Positions 7,270 to 15,415 of a stretch of DNA of 64,000 nucleotides are shown piece after piece. Under the pieces are notes generated by a model, which saw only the letters and a list, made by a program, of their open reading frames with translations, ran no database searches and was not told where the DNA came from. This DNA comes from an uncultured Bacilli bacterium (lineage in GTDB: Bacteria; Bacillota_I; Bacilli_A; RFN20; DUOF01): NCBI GenBank assembly GCA_934183255.1, contig CAKPSD010000003.1, positions 20,863 to 84,862 of the forward strand, given 5' to 3'. The position numbers and the translations under genes are program-made. Every line of letters starts with the position of its first letter. Within the stretch, counting starts at the first letter, position 1.

Positions 7270-7995
7270 CTATAAAGGGAATCTATTATTGTATATTTGA
7301 TATAAAAGAACAGCACATGCAACTGATACATTTAATGAATTAACTTTTCCAACCATTGGAAGTCTCACTTTATAATCACAATTTTCACTAACAAGTCTAG
7401 AAATGCCTTTACCCTCAGATCCAACTATTAAAACAATTTTACCATCATAATTAACTTCTCTATAATCAAGCGAATTACTTGCCTCTGCACCAACAATCCA
7501 ATATCCTTCATCTTTCAATCTTTTAATTGCTGAGTTTAAGTTAACTACTTCAACTACCTTTACAAGTTCAATTGCTCCAGTAGATGTTTTTGCAACAGTA
7601 GAATTAAGTGGACAAGAGCCATACTTTGAAATTATTACTCCATCAACACCAATTGCTTCACAACTTCTAAGAATAGCTCCAAAATTATGAGGGTCCTCAA
7701 CGCCATCTAGCATTACTAGCAATGGATTTTCCTTGCCTTTTAAATCATCTATTATTCTATCAAAATCATAATATTCATAAGTATGAACCTTAGCAACTAT
7801 TCCCTGATGAAATTCATTACCCGCTAAATTATCTAGTTTACTCTTTTTACAAAAAAATGTTTTTATATTATTTTTCACCACTAAATCTAATATATTTTTA
7901 TCTTTAAAAGTGTCTTGTATATAAATTTCATCAATATCTTTTGCTTCTTTTATTCTAGAAACAATAACATTCCTCCCATATATATATTGTGACAT
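7270..7995 (-). CDS. rlmB: 23S rRNA (guanosine-2'-O-)-methyltransferase RlmB (SPOUT family)
   Basis: RlmB methylates the 2'-OH of G2251 (E. coli number) in the 23S rRNA P loop using SAM. The 241-residue protein has an N-terminal substrate-binding domain (YIYGRNVIVSRI at the start) and a knotted SPOUT domain: LDGVEDPHNFGAILRSCEAI (motif 1), GSEGKGISRLV (motif 2), and VRLPMVGKVNSLNVSVACAV (motif 3). The start at 7995 is set by AGGAGA 7 bases upstream; an upstream in-frame start at 8052 would overlap the preceding gene. It is 12 bases from sigH and probably co-transcribed with it. Confidence 0.94.
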   Translation of the reverse strand: MSQYIYGRNVIVSRIKEAKDIDEIYIQDTFKDKNILDLVVKNNIKTFFCKKSKLDNLAGNEFHQGIVAKVHTYEYYDFDRIIDDLKGKENPLLVMLDGVEDPHNFGAILRSCEAIGVDGVIISKYGSCPLNSTVAKTSTGAIELVKVVEVVNLNSAIKRLKDEGYWIVGAEASNSLDYREVNYDGKIVLIVGSEGKGISRLVSENCDYKVRLPMVGKVNSLNVSVACAVLLYQIYNNRFPL

Positions 7996-8044
7996 ACTAA
8001 TCTCTCCTTTTTTTCTAACATTTATTTCAATACAGTTCCATATT

Positions 8045-8731
8045 CTATTCACGAGAAAGTTTTAACTCTATTGGATTATATTTTTTTTCAATTTCATCAA
8101 TAAAAGCGTGGATATTATTTAAATCAGAATCTTTTTCAAAATCAATCAACACTTCAAAGCAACTATTTCCTTTAATTTTATGTTCAAAATTATTAACAAA
8201 TAAATTGTTTTTTTCTAAACATTCTTTAAATTCTTTTATTGAATATTCCTCGTCTTTTATTACCATATAAACACTAGATATATATTTACTAGCATAAACC
8301 ATTTTAGTTTCTACTTTTCTAAATGCAGTAAGTACAATTAGTGCTAATATAGTAGTTAAAATAGCTCCAAAATATAACCCATTACCACAAGCAAGTCCAA
8401 TAGCAGCACTCATCCATATAGTAGCGGCAGTAGTAATACCCTTTATGTCTCTATCACTTCTAAGAATTGCACCAGCTCCTAAAAAACCTATACCACTAAC
8501 AACTTGAGCAGCAACTCTACCAGGATCACCACTACTAAATCCATACATTGAAATAAGCATTATAAGACAAGAAGCAACACAAACTAAAATATGTGTTCTA
8601 AGTCCTGCTGGTCTCTTGTATAGTTCTCTTTCAAAGCCTATAACAAAGCCTAAACCTGCAGATAACAAAATTCTAAAAACAACTAAAAGTTCAACACTTT
8701 TATTTAAAAACGAATTAATCCATGCATCCAT
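8045..8731 (-). CDS. MgtC/SapB family membrane protein
   Basis: The family is linked to magnesium homeostasis and membrane energetics; its biochemical role is unsettled. The 228-residue protein has an N-terminal membrane domain of about four to five helices with family blocks GFVIGFERELYKRPAGLRTH, GIGFLGAGAIL and KGITTAATIWMSAAIGLACG (residues about 25-125). A soluble ACT-like C-terminal domain follows (about 150-228). GGGGGAG stands 7 bases before the ATG. It leads a unit with rlmB and sigH, 49 bases upstream of rlmB, which is not the Bacillus arrangement. Confidence 0.88.
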   Translation of the reverse strand: MDAWINSFLNKSVELLVVFRILLSAGLGFVIGFERELYKRPAGLRTHILVCVASCLIMLISMYGFSSGDPGRVAAQVVSGIGFLGAGAILRSDRDIKGITTAATIWMSAAIGLACGNGLYFGAILTTILALIVLTAFRKVETKMVYASKYISSVYMVIKDEEYSIKEFKECLEKNNLFVNNFEHKIKGNSCFEVLIDFEKDSDLNNIHAFIDEIEKKYNPIELKLSRE

Positions 8732-8756
8732 AAAAAAACTCCCCCATTACAAAAAA

Positions 8757-8785
8757 ATTATAGCAAATAATTTCCAGTTCAATAA
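8757..8785 (-). promoter_or_regulatory. extended -10 promoter of the mgtC-like gene, rlmB and sigH
   Basis: The minus strand has a perfect -10 with extension, TGC-TATAAT (8757-8765). A weak -35 TTATTG lies 17 bases upstream (8780-8785). It points away from the hydrogenase operon, in a 180-base divergent intergenic region. Confidence 0.55.
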
Positions 8786-8911
8786 ATATTTATCTTAAAT
8801 ATTTTAATAAATACCAATATATAAAGCATTTATTATCTTTTTTATTAAAAACAAAACATAAATAAATAAAATTAAAATAATATATGTTAAAATTAAGATG
8901 AGGTGAATTGA

Positions 8912-9397
8912 ATGATTTGTGCCAAAAATTTACAAGCAATAAATGAAATCATAGAGAAAAGAAAAAACATGGAAACTCCATTAATGATGATATTAAGTGA
9001 TATTCAACATAAATATGGATACATTGACTTAGAAGTACAACAAATAGTAGCAGATGCTTTAAATATACCTGTAAGTGAAGTATATGGAGTAGTAACATTC
9101 TACTCATACTTTTCATTACAACCAAAAGGCAAATATGTAATCGGCATATGCTTTGGTACTGCTTGCTATGTAAAAGGTAGTCAATCATTGTTAGATGCTT
9201 TCTCAAATAGGCTTGGAATAAAAGAGGGAGAAACCACTAAAGATGGTTTATTTACTATTGATATTTTAAGATGTATAGGAGCATGTGGACTAGCACCTGT
9301 TGTTAGTGTAAATGGCAAAATATATCCTCATGTTGCTATAAAAGATGTAGATAAAATAATTGAAGACTGCAAAAAGGAGGAAGCAAATAATGCCTAA
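8912..9397 (+). CDS. hydC: NuoE-like [2Fe-2S] subunit of NAD(P)-linked [FeFe] hydrogenase
   Basis: This is the small thioredoxin-like ferredoxin subunit of a trimeric hydrogenase (HydC/HndA type), which relays electrons between the diaphorase and catalytic subunits in the cytosol. The 161 residues contain the four cluster ligands C80, C85 (CFGTAC) and C121, C125 (CIGAC), the standard NuoE spacing. GAGGTG lies 6 bases before the ATG. The stop overlaps the start of the next gene by 8 bases, suggesting translational coupling. An extended -10-like TGT-TAAAAT at 8885-8893 without a good -35 is the best promoter candidate. Confidence 0.92.
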   Translation: MICAKNLQAINEIIEKRKNMETPLMMILSDIQHKYGYIDLEVQQIVADALNIPVSEVYGVVTFYSYFSLQPKGKYVIGICFGTACYVKGSQSLLDAFSNRLGIKEGETTKDGLFTIDILRCIGACGLAPVVSVNGKIYPHVAIKDVDKIIEDCKKEEANNA

Positions 9398-11267
9398 AAT
9401 AAATAGTATTAATGAATTAGAAAAAATAATTTATGATTGGGAAAATAATATTCGTGTTACTAAAAAATTATTAACTTTTTGTTGTTCTAGTGGATGTACA
9501 GCTAATAAATCTTTAAATATTAAAGAAATGTTTGATAATTTAATAAAAGAAAATAATTTACAAGATAAAGTTGAAACTAAAACTGTAGGTTGTTTTGGCT
9601 TTTGCTCACAAGGACCTTTTGTAAAGATTTATCCTGATAATGTAACTTATAAATTAGTAAAAGAAAAAGATGTACAAGAATTATTCTCTTCTCATATTTT
9701 AAACAATCAAATCGTAGAAAGATTAGTATTTAAGAATGATAAAGGGCAAGTAGAAACTAATTACAATAATTTAGAGTTCTTTAAAAAGCAAAAAAGAATT
9801 GCGCTACAGGGGTGTGGTGAAATAAATCCAAATAAAATAGAAGAAGCCTTTTCAAAAGGAAGTTATCTTGCTTTTGCTAGATGCTTAGGTAAATTAACTA
9901 GAAAGCAAGTAATTGATGAAGTAAAAGAAAGTGGACTTAGAGGAAGAGGCGGAGGTGGTTTTCCAACAGGAAGAAAATGGGAAACTGCTTATAATGCTAC
10001 TGGAGATATAAAGTATGTTATATGTAACGGCGATGAAGGAGATCCTGGAGCATTCATGGATCGTTCTATATTAGAAAGTAATCCTCACTCTGTAGTAGAA
10101 GGAATGTTAATTGCAGGATATGCTATTGGTGCTTGTAAAGGATTTATATATGTTCGTGCAGAATATCCTCTTGCAGTAGAAAAGTTTACTAATGCAGTAG
10201 AAAGTGCAAGAGAGTATGGATTACTTGGAAATAATATCTTAGGAACTGATTTTAACTTTGACATAGAAGTAAGATTAGGCGCAGGAGCATTTGTTTGTGG
10301 AGAAGAAACTGCTCTTATTGCTTCAATTGAAGGAAAAAGAGGAATGCCTACTGCTAAACCTCCTTATCCTGCAAATAAAGGATTATGGGGAAAACCTACA
10401 ATAATTAACAATGTAGAAACATTTGCAAACTTACCTTTCATTTTAAAAGAAGGTGGAGTTGAAAAGTTCAAATCTGTAGGAACAGAAAAATCAAAAGGCA
10501 CAAAAGTATTTGCCCTTGCTGGTAAAGTTAAAAATGTTGGATTAGTAGAAGTGCCAATGGGAATCACTTTAAGAGAACTTATTTATGATATAGGTGGAGG
10601 AATAGCTAACGATAAAGAATTCAAAGCTATTCAAACAGGCGGTCCCAGTGGTGGATGTCTTACAAAAGATGATTTAGACACTAAAATAGATTTTGATAAC
10701 TTGATTGCTAAAGGATCAATGATGGGTAGTGGTGGTGCTATCGTTATGGATGAAGATAACTGTATGATTGATGTTGCTAAATTCTATTTAAATTTTATAT
10801 GTGAAGAATCATGTGGTAAATGTTCTCCTTGTAGAATAGGCACTACTAGAATGCTAGAAATATTAGAAAAAATAAGTAATGGTAAAGGTGAAGAAAAAGA
10901 TTTAGACGAGCTTGAAGAACTTGCTCATCATATCAAAAAAGCTTCTTTGTGTGGATTAGGTCAAAGTGCTCCTAACCCAGTATTATCCACCTTAGCAAAA
11001 TTCAAAGATGAATATATAGAACATATAAAAGAACATAAATGCCGTGCCAAAGTATGCAAAGCAATGATTGAATATCATGTTGATTCAGAAAAATGTAGAA
11101 AATGTGGTTTGTGTGCTAGAAACTGTCCAGCACAAGCAATCCATGGTGTTTTAGGAAAAGAGCCATTCGCTATAGATCAAACTAAATGTATTAAATGTGG
11201 TTTATGTATGAATAGTTGTAACTTTAAAGCTATAAATAAAACAACAGGAGGAAATAATAATGGTTAA
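9390..11267 (+). CDS. hydB: NuoF-like diaphorase subunit of NAD(P)-linked [FeFe] hydrogenase
   Basis: This flavoprotein (HydB/HndC type) exchanges electrons with NAD(H) or NADP(H). In 625 residues it shows: an N-terminal thioredoxin-like [2Fe-2S] domain (CC...C at 31-36, C68, C72), the FMN/NAD site GRGGGGFPTGRKW (185-197) and CNGDEGDPGAFMDRS (212-226), an SLBB region, the NuoF [4Fe-4S] site CGKCSPC with a distant SLCGLGQ, and a C-terminal two-cluster ferredoxin domain (CRKCGLCARNCP, CIKCGLCMNSC). The ATG at 9390 has AAGGAGG 9 bases upstream and is preferred to 9360. It overlaps both neighbours by 8 bases. Such subunits occur in electron-bifurcating and in NADP-reducing enzymes; sequence by eye cannot decide which. 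Confidence 0.94.
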   Translation: MPKINSINELEKIIYDWENNIRVTKKLLTFCCSSGCTANKSLNIKEMFDNLIKENNLQDKVETKTVGCFGFCSQGPFVKIYPDNVTYKLVKEKDVQELFSSHILNNQIVERLVFKNDKGQVETNYNNLEFFKKQKRIALQGCGEINPNKIEEAFSKGSYLAFARCLGKLTRKQVIDEVKESGLRGRGGGGFPTGRKWETAYNATGDIKYVICNGDEGDPGAFMDRSILESNPHSVVEGMLIAGYAIGACKGFIYVRAEYPLAVEKFTNAVESAREYGLLGNNILGTDFNFDIEVRLGAGAFVCGEETALIASIEGKRGMPTAKPPYPANKGLWGKPTIINNVETFANLPFILKEGGVEKFKSVGTEKSKGTKVFALAGKVKNVGLVEVPMGITLRELIYDIGGGIANDKEFKAIQTGGPSGGCLTKDDLDTKIDFDNLIAKGSMMGSGGAIVMDEDNCMIDVAKFYLNFICEESCGKCSPCRIGTTRMLEILEKISNGKGEEKDLDELEELAHHIKKASLCGLGQSAPNPVLSTLAKFKDEYIEHIKEHKCRAKVCKAMIEYHVDSEKCRKCGLCARNCPAQAIHGVLGKEPFAIDQTKCIKCGLCMNSCNFKAINKTTGGNNNG

Positions 11268-12993
11268 TGTAAAAATAAACAATCAAGAATATTCCTTTGA
11301 AGAAGGTTTAACAATACTTGAAGCCTGTAGAAAAGTTAACATTGATATCCCTACCCTTTGCTATTATAAAGGATTAGTAGAATCGGGAAATTGTCGTGTA
11401 TGCTTAGTTGAAGTAAAAGGTGCTAGAAATTATGTAACTGCTTGTAACTATAAAATTTATGATGGGATGGAAGTGTTCACTAATACTTTAGAAATAATAG
11501 AAGCAAGAAAAAAATCAGTAGAGTTAATAATATCTAACCATTCAATGGAATGCCTAAACTGTAGTGCTAATCATAATTGTGAATTACAATCATTAACAAA
11601 AAGATTAAATGTTGAAGAAAGATATTATGGTAAAAAAACAGAAAGAACATTAGATGATTTTTCTGGCATTTTAATTAGAGATACTTCTAAATGTATATTA
11701 TGTGGAAGATGTATTGAAATGTGTAAAAATACACAAGGAATAGGAATCCTTAACTTTGAAAATAGAGGCTTAAAAACAATTGTAGCTCCTATTGCTAACA
11801 AATCATTTAAAGATGTGCCTTGTACTTATTGTGGGCAATGTACTAAAGTGTGTCCAACTGGTGCACTTACTATAAAAGAAAATATTAGAGACTTACTAGT
11901 AGCACTTAAAGAAGGAAAACATGTAGTAGCACAAACTGCCCCTGCAGTAAGAGCTGCTTTAGGAGAAGAATTTGGTTATAAAATAGGTACTAATGTTGAA
12001 GGTAAAATGGTCGCAGCATTAAGAAAAATTGGTTGCTCAAAAGTATATGATGTTAACTTTGGAGCAGATTTAACAATAATGGAAGAAGCTAGTGAATTTA
12101 TAGAAAGATTTACTAACAAAGAAAACTTACCTCTTATAACTTCATGCTGTCCTGGTTGGATAAGATATATAGAAACATATTATCCAGAATTATTAAATCA
12201 TTTATCAAGTTGTAAATCTCCTCACATGATGGAAGGAGCAATCATTAAATCTTATTATGCTAAAAAGAATAATATAGATCCTAAAGATATAGTAGTAGTT
12301 TCAATCATGCCTTGTAGTGCTAAAAAAGAAGAAAAAGATCGCAATGATAATGATGTTGATATTGTCTTAACAACCGTAGAGTTAGCAAACTTAATTAAAC
12401 TATTTGGAATCTCATTTGAAGATTTAGAAGATGAAAAATTTGATGCTGATTTATTAGGAGATTTTTCAGGAGCAGGAGTTATCTTTGGTGCAAGTGGTGG
12501 AGTCATGGAAGCTGCTTTAAGAACTGCTTATCATTCTCTTACAAATGAAGAATATGAAACTATTGAATTTAATAAAGTAAGAGGAATGGAAGGAATAAAA
12601 GAAGCAACATTAACTATAAATAAAAAGAAAGTAAATGTCGCAGTAGTTCACTCTTTATCTAATGCTGCTAAATTATTAAATGAAATTAAAAACGAGAAAA
12701 GCAAATATCATTTTATTGAAGTAATGGCTTGTCCTTTAGGATGTATAAATGGCGCAGGTCAACCAAAAATATCATCTAATAAACTAAATGTAAAAGAAAA
12801 AGATAATATCTTACTAAACACTTATAAAAGAGCTAATGCTTTATACAAGGAAGATGAAAAATTGCCTATTAGACAATCACATAACAATCCTCAAATAATT
12901 GAATTATACAAAAATTATTTAGATAAACCTAATTCAAAATTAGCTCATAAACTATTACATACTACATATAGTAAAAAAAGTAAAAATATTTAA
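11260..12993 (+). CDS. hydA: [FeFe] hydrogenase catalytic subunit
   Basis: The catalytic subunit reduces protons to H2 (or the reverse) at the H-cluster. The 577 residues hold: a plant-type [2Fe-2S] domain (C34, C45, C48, C62), the His-ligated [4Fe-4S] site (H94, C98, C101, C107), a two-cluster ferredoxin domain (C145/148/151/155 and C188/191/194/198), and H-cluster motifs TSCCPGW (294-300), MPCSAKKEE (350-358) and MACPLGCINGAGQP (489-502). The third motif departs from the common CPGGC...GGGQP form at two positions. FGASGGVMEAALR is also present. HydE, HydF and HydG maturases must be encoded elsewhere. With Pta in the window it fits acetate/H2 fermentation. Confidence 0.96.
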   Translation: MVNVKINNQEYSFEEGLTILEACRKVNIDIPTLCYYKGLVESGNCRVCLVEVKGARNYVTACNYKIYDGMEVFTNTLEIIEARKKSVELIISNHSMECLNCSANHNCELQSLTKRLNVEERYYGKKTERTLDDFSGILIRDTSKCILCGRCIEMCKNTQGIGILNFENRGLKTIVAPIANKSFKDVPCTYCGQCTKVCPTGALTIKENIRDLLVALKEGKHVVAQTAPAVRAALGEEFGYKIGTNVEGKMVAALRKIGCSKVYDVNFGADLTIMEEASEFIERFTNKENLPLITSCCPGWIRYIETYYPELLNHLSSCKSPHMMEGAIIKSYYAKKNNIDPKDIVVVSIMPCSAKKEEKDRNDNDVDIVLTTVELANLIKLFGISFEDLEDEKFDADLLGDFSGAGVIFGASGGVMEAALRTAYHSLTNEEYETIEFNKVRGMEGIKEATLTINKKKVNVAVVHSLSNAAKLLNEIKNEKSKYHFIEVMACPLGCINGAGQPKISSNKLNVKEKDNILLNTYKRANALYKEDEKLPIRQSHNNPQIIELYKNYLDKPNSKLAHKLLHTTYSKKSKNI

Positions 12994-13087
12994 ATTGACA
13001 TTATTAAGGAAATGTATATTTCAGATATATTTACAAATAAAATAAAAATATAATAAAATGGTTCTAAAGAAAGGAAAGATAAAATAT

Positions 13088-14290
13088 ATGAAGAAAATTT
13101 TAAGTACAGTTTGCATGTTTCTACTTTTATTATCTACCCTAACATTATCAGGATGTAAAAAGGCTAAAAAAGAAGAAACAATAATGAACATTAGTTGTAA
13201 CCCTAGTGTTGAATTTATCTTAGATAAAGATAATAAAGTTGTTAGTGTTACTGCCCTAAATGAAGATGGAAATGTAATTTTAGTTGGAGAAACTTTTGTT
13301 GGTTTAACTGCTGATGAAGCTGCTAAATTATTTGTAAAAATTTCTACTGAAACAGGATTTATAGTAGAAGGAAGTACATCTAATAATGAAGTAAAAGTAT
13401 CTATTTCAGGAGACAATAAAAAAGCTAATCAAATATATGATGATGTTAAATCAAAAGTATCAAAATACTTAAGCGATAACAACATTAATGTAAATTTAAA
13501 AAATATTGAAGCTCCTACACTAGATGAATTAAAAGCATTAGTAAAAGATGCTTATCCTACTATTAAAGATGAAATTTTAAATAGTTTAAGTGAATCAGAA
13601 CTAATAAAATATTTAAAAGAAGTTAGAATTCTAACTAAAGATTTATTCTCTCAAGGATTAAAAGATGCTTTCGTAGCTATGAAAGATTATGAAATAGAAT
13701 TTGCTAAAGATGAAAAAACTTTAGAAATAATTAATACCCTAGATAGCACTTATTCTCTAGTTATATCTCAATATTCTGAAGCTATTAAAAATTTAAACAG
13801 CGCTAAAGTAAAACTAGAAGATGCTAGAAATAAATATTTATTAAGTGAAACAAGTGATTATCAATTAAAATTAAAAGAATTAAATGATGCTAAAGATAAA
13901 CTATTAAAAGCAAAAAATGAATTAGCTAATATGGAAGAAGGATTAGCAAAACAAGCTAAAGCAATAGAAGTTGCTACTTTAGAAACTGCTTATGGATTAG
14001 AAGAAACTGCTTATAATACTTATTACAATTCAGCAAATATTGCAATTGATAGTAGTCTATTAGCTATTAATACAATAATCAAATCACTAGAAACATTAAA
14101 AGAGAATATGCCTGAAGAAATAAAAACTATTTTGCAAAATAAAGCAAATGAAATAGAAAATGCCGCTAATACTGCTAAAAATAATTTACTTGAATCATTT
14201 GAAAATTCATATAACAAACAAATTGAAGCTGCTAGAGATGCAGCACTTGCTAGAAAAACTGCTTTAAAAAATGCTGTTTCTGCTAACTAG
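13088..14290 (+). CDS. Lipoprotein with RsgI-like domain and coiled-coil region
   Basis: No enzyme function is recognised. The 400-residue protein starts MKKILSTVCMFLLLL and has a lipobox LSGC, so Cys is lipidated and the chain is anchored outside the membrane. Residues about 35-130 (ISCNPSVEFILDKDNKVVSV, ALNEDGN, GLTADEAAKLF) resemble the extracellular middle domain of anti-sigma-I factors (RsgI), which has the xNPSxExxxDxxxxVxxxxxLNxDG pattern. Residues about 195-390 are Ala/Lys/Glu-rich and predicted long helices or coiled coil. There is no cytosolic anti-sigma part. The Shine-Dalgarno is weak; an in-frame ATG at 13058 is less likely because it would move the signal peptide inside. The gene follows hydA by 94 bases and ends at a terminator. 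Confidence 0.75.
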   Translation: MKKILSTVCMFLLLLSTLTLSGCKKAKKEETIMNISCNPSVEFILDKDNKVVSVTALNEDGNVILVGETFVGLTADEAAKLFVKISTETGFIVEGSTSNNEVKVSISGDNKKANQIYDDVKSKVSKYLSDNNINVNLKNIEAPTLDELKALVKDAYPTIKDEILNSLSESELIKYLKEVRILTKDLFSQGLKDAFVAMKDYEIEFAKDEKTLEIINTLDSTYSLVISQYSEAIKNLNSAKVKLEDARNKYLLSETSDYQLKLKELNDAKDKLLKAKNELANMEEGLAKQAKAIEVATLETAYGLEETAYNTYYNSANIAIDSSLLAINTIIKSLETLKENMPEEIKTILQNKANEIENAANTAKNNLLESFENSYNKQIEAARDAALARKTALKNAVSAN

Positions 14291-14311
14291 TAAAGAAAAA
14301 AATTAATCAAC

Positions 14312-14340
14312 AAAAAAAGGATTGCACTGCAATCCTTTTT
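14312..14340. terminator. bidirectional intrinsic terminator
   Basis: A 12-bp perfect stem AAAAAGGATTGC/GCAATCCTTTTT with a 3-base loop lies between the convergent lipoprotein gene and pta, with a T-run on each strand. Confidence 0.9.
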
Positions 14341-14358
14341 ATTTGCTTATACAAAAAT

Positions 14359-15330
14359 TTAATTACTTTGAGACAAACTTAAGATAGCCATCTTATAAAC
14401 TTCTTCTTCATTACATCCTCTACTCAAATCATTAACAGGCATTCTAACACCCTGTAAAATTGGTCCTAAGGCCTCATAATCACCTAAACGTTGCGCTATC
14501 TTATAACCTATATTCCCAGCATCTAAATTAGGAAAAATAAAGACATTAGCTTTACCTGCTACTGGTGAACCTGGATCTTTCTTATCCCCTGTTGCTTTAT
14601 CATATGCTGCATCAAATTGAAGTTCTCCATCATATGGAAAATCTACATTTTTATCTTTCATTAATTCTACTGCTTTTTGCATCTTTTCTACTTCAGGCCC
14701 TTTAGCACTACCTTTAGTTGAAAAAGACAAGAAAGCAACATAAGGATTCATATCAAATACTCTAGCAGTTTCTACACTACTAACCGCAATATCAGTTAAC
14801 TCTTCACTACTAGGATTAATATTAACACCACTGTCTGCAAAGATAAGAGTAGGATATCCCTCTTTTAGTAAAGCAAAGCAAGAAGAAACAATATTACAAC
14901 CTGGTTTAGTCTTTAATATTTGTAAAGCTGGTCTAACTGTATCAGCAGTAGAATAAGTTGCTCCTCCAAGTGCTGCATCTGCTCTTCCAGTATAAAGCAT
15001 CATAATTGCATAGTAATTTCTACCACTTAACATTTTCTTACAATCTTCTAAAGTATTTTTGCCCTTTCTAAGTTCAAACATCTTATTAACATTATTATCA
15101 AATTCTTTATCTTTTAAATGATCTAATATTTCTAGTTTAGTAATATCTAAATTATTTTCTTTTGCTAATTTAGATATTTTATCTACATCACCTAATAATA
15201 AAGGCTTACATAAATTTTCTTTTTCTAATCTAACAGCAGCCTTTAATATCCTAATATCATCACCTTCAGGCAAAACAATAACTTTATTTTTACCTCTAAT
15301 TTTATCTCTCATTGAATCAAAAACACTCAT
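14359..15330 (-). CDS. pta: Phosphate acetyltransferase
   Basis: Pta interconverts acetyl-CoA and acetyl phosphate, the first step of ATP-yielding acetate formation. The 323-residue chain has the usual length of the single-domain Bacillota enzyme. Family blocks include KVIVLPEGDDIRILKAA near the N terminus, GGATYSTADTVRPALQI (about 118-134), CFALLKEGY, FADSGVNINPSSEELTDIA and the C-terminal ILQGVRMPVNDLSRGC. AGGAGAG precedes the ATG at 15330. No acetate kinase gene is in the window. It is flanked by terminators on both sides, so it is a single-gene unit. Confidence 0.96.
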   Translation of the reverse strand: MSVFDSMRDKIRGKNKVIVLPEGDDIRILKAAVRLEKENLCKPLLLGDVDKISKLAKENNLDITKLEILDHLKDKEFDNNVNKMFELRKGKNTLEDCKKMLSGRNYYAIMMLYTGRADAALGGATYSTADTVRPALQILKTKPGCNIVSSCFALLKEGYPTLIFADSGVNINPSSEELTDIAVSSVETARVFDMNPYVAFLSFSTKGSAKGPEVEKMQKAVELMKDKNVDFPYDGELQFDAAYDKATGDKKDPGSPVAGKANVFIFPNLDAGNIGYKIAQRLGDYEALGPILQGVRMPVNDLSRGCNEEEVYKMAILSLSQSN

Positions 15331-15368
15331 TACATATCTCTCCTCTTCTTAATATTATCATACCCAAT

Positions 15369-15396
15369 AAAAAAAGGACTAATTTAAGTCCTTTTT
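15369..15396. terminator. intrinsic terminator after the 1159-residue membrane protein gene
   Basis: A 10-bp perfect stem AAAAAGGACT/AGTCCTTTTT with a 6-base loop lies about 20 bases after the stop codon at 15416, and just upstream of pta. The minus-strand T-run makes it a terminator for the gene at 15416-18895. Confidence 0.85.
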
Positions 15397-15415
15397 ATTA
15401 TTTTTTTCTAACTTT

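Noticed and set aside
7996..8052. Longer N terminus for RlmB from 8052
   Set aside because: It would overlap the mgtC-like gene and lacks a Shine-Dalgarno, whereas 7995 has AGGAGA at good distance and gives the family-typical start.
8888..8893. Firm promoter call for the hydrogenase operon
   Set aside because: There is an extended -10-like TGTTAAAAT, but no acceptable -35 and the leader would be very short. It is mentioned only as a candidate in the gene entry.
12995..13020. TTGACA with TATATT as promoter of the lipoprotein gene
   Set aside because: The spacer is only 14 bases and no better -10 lies at 16-18 bases. Cotranscription with the hydrogenase genes is equally possible.
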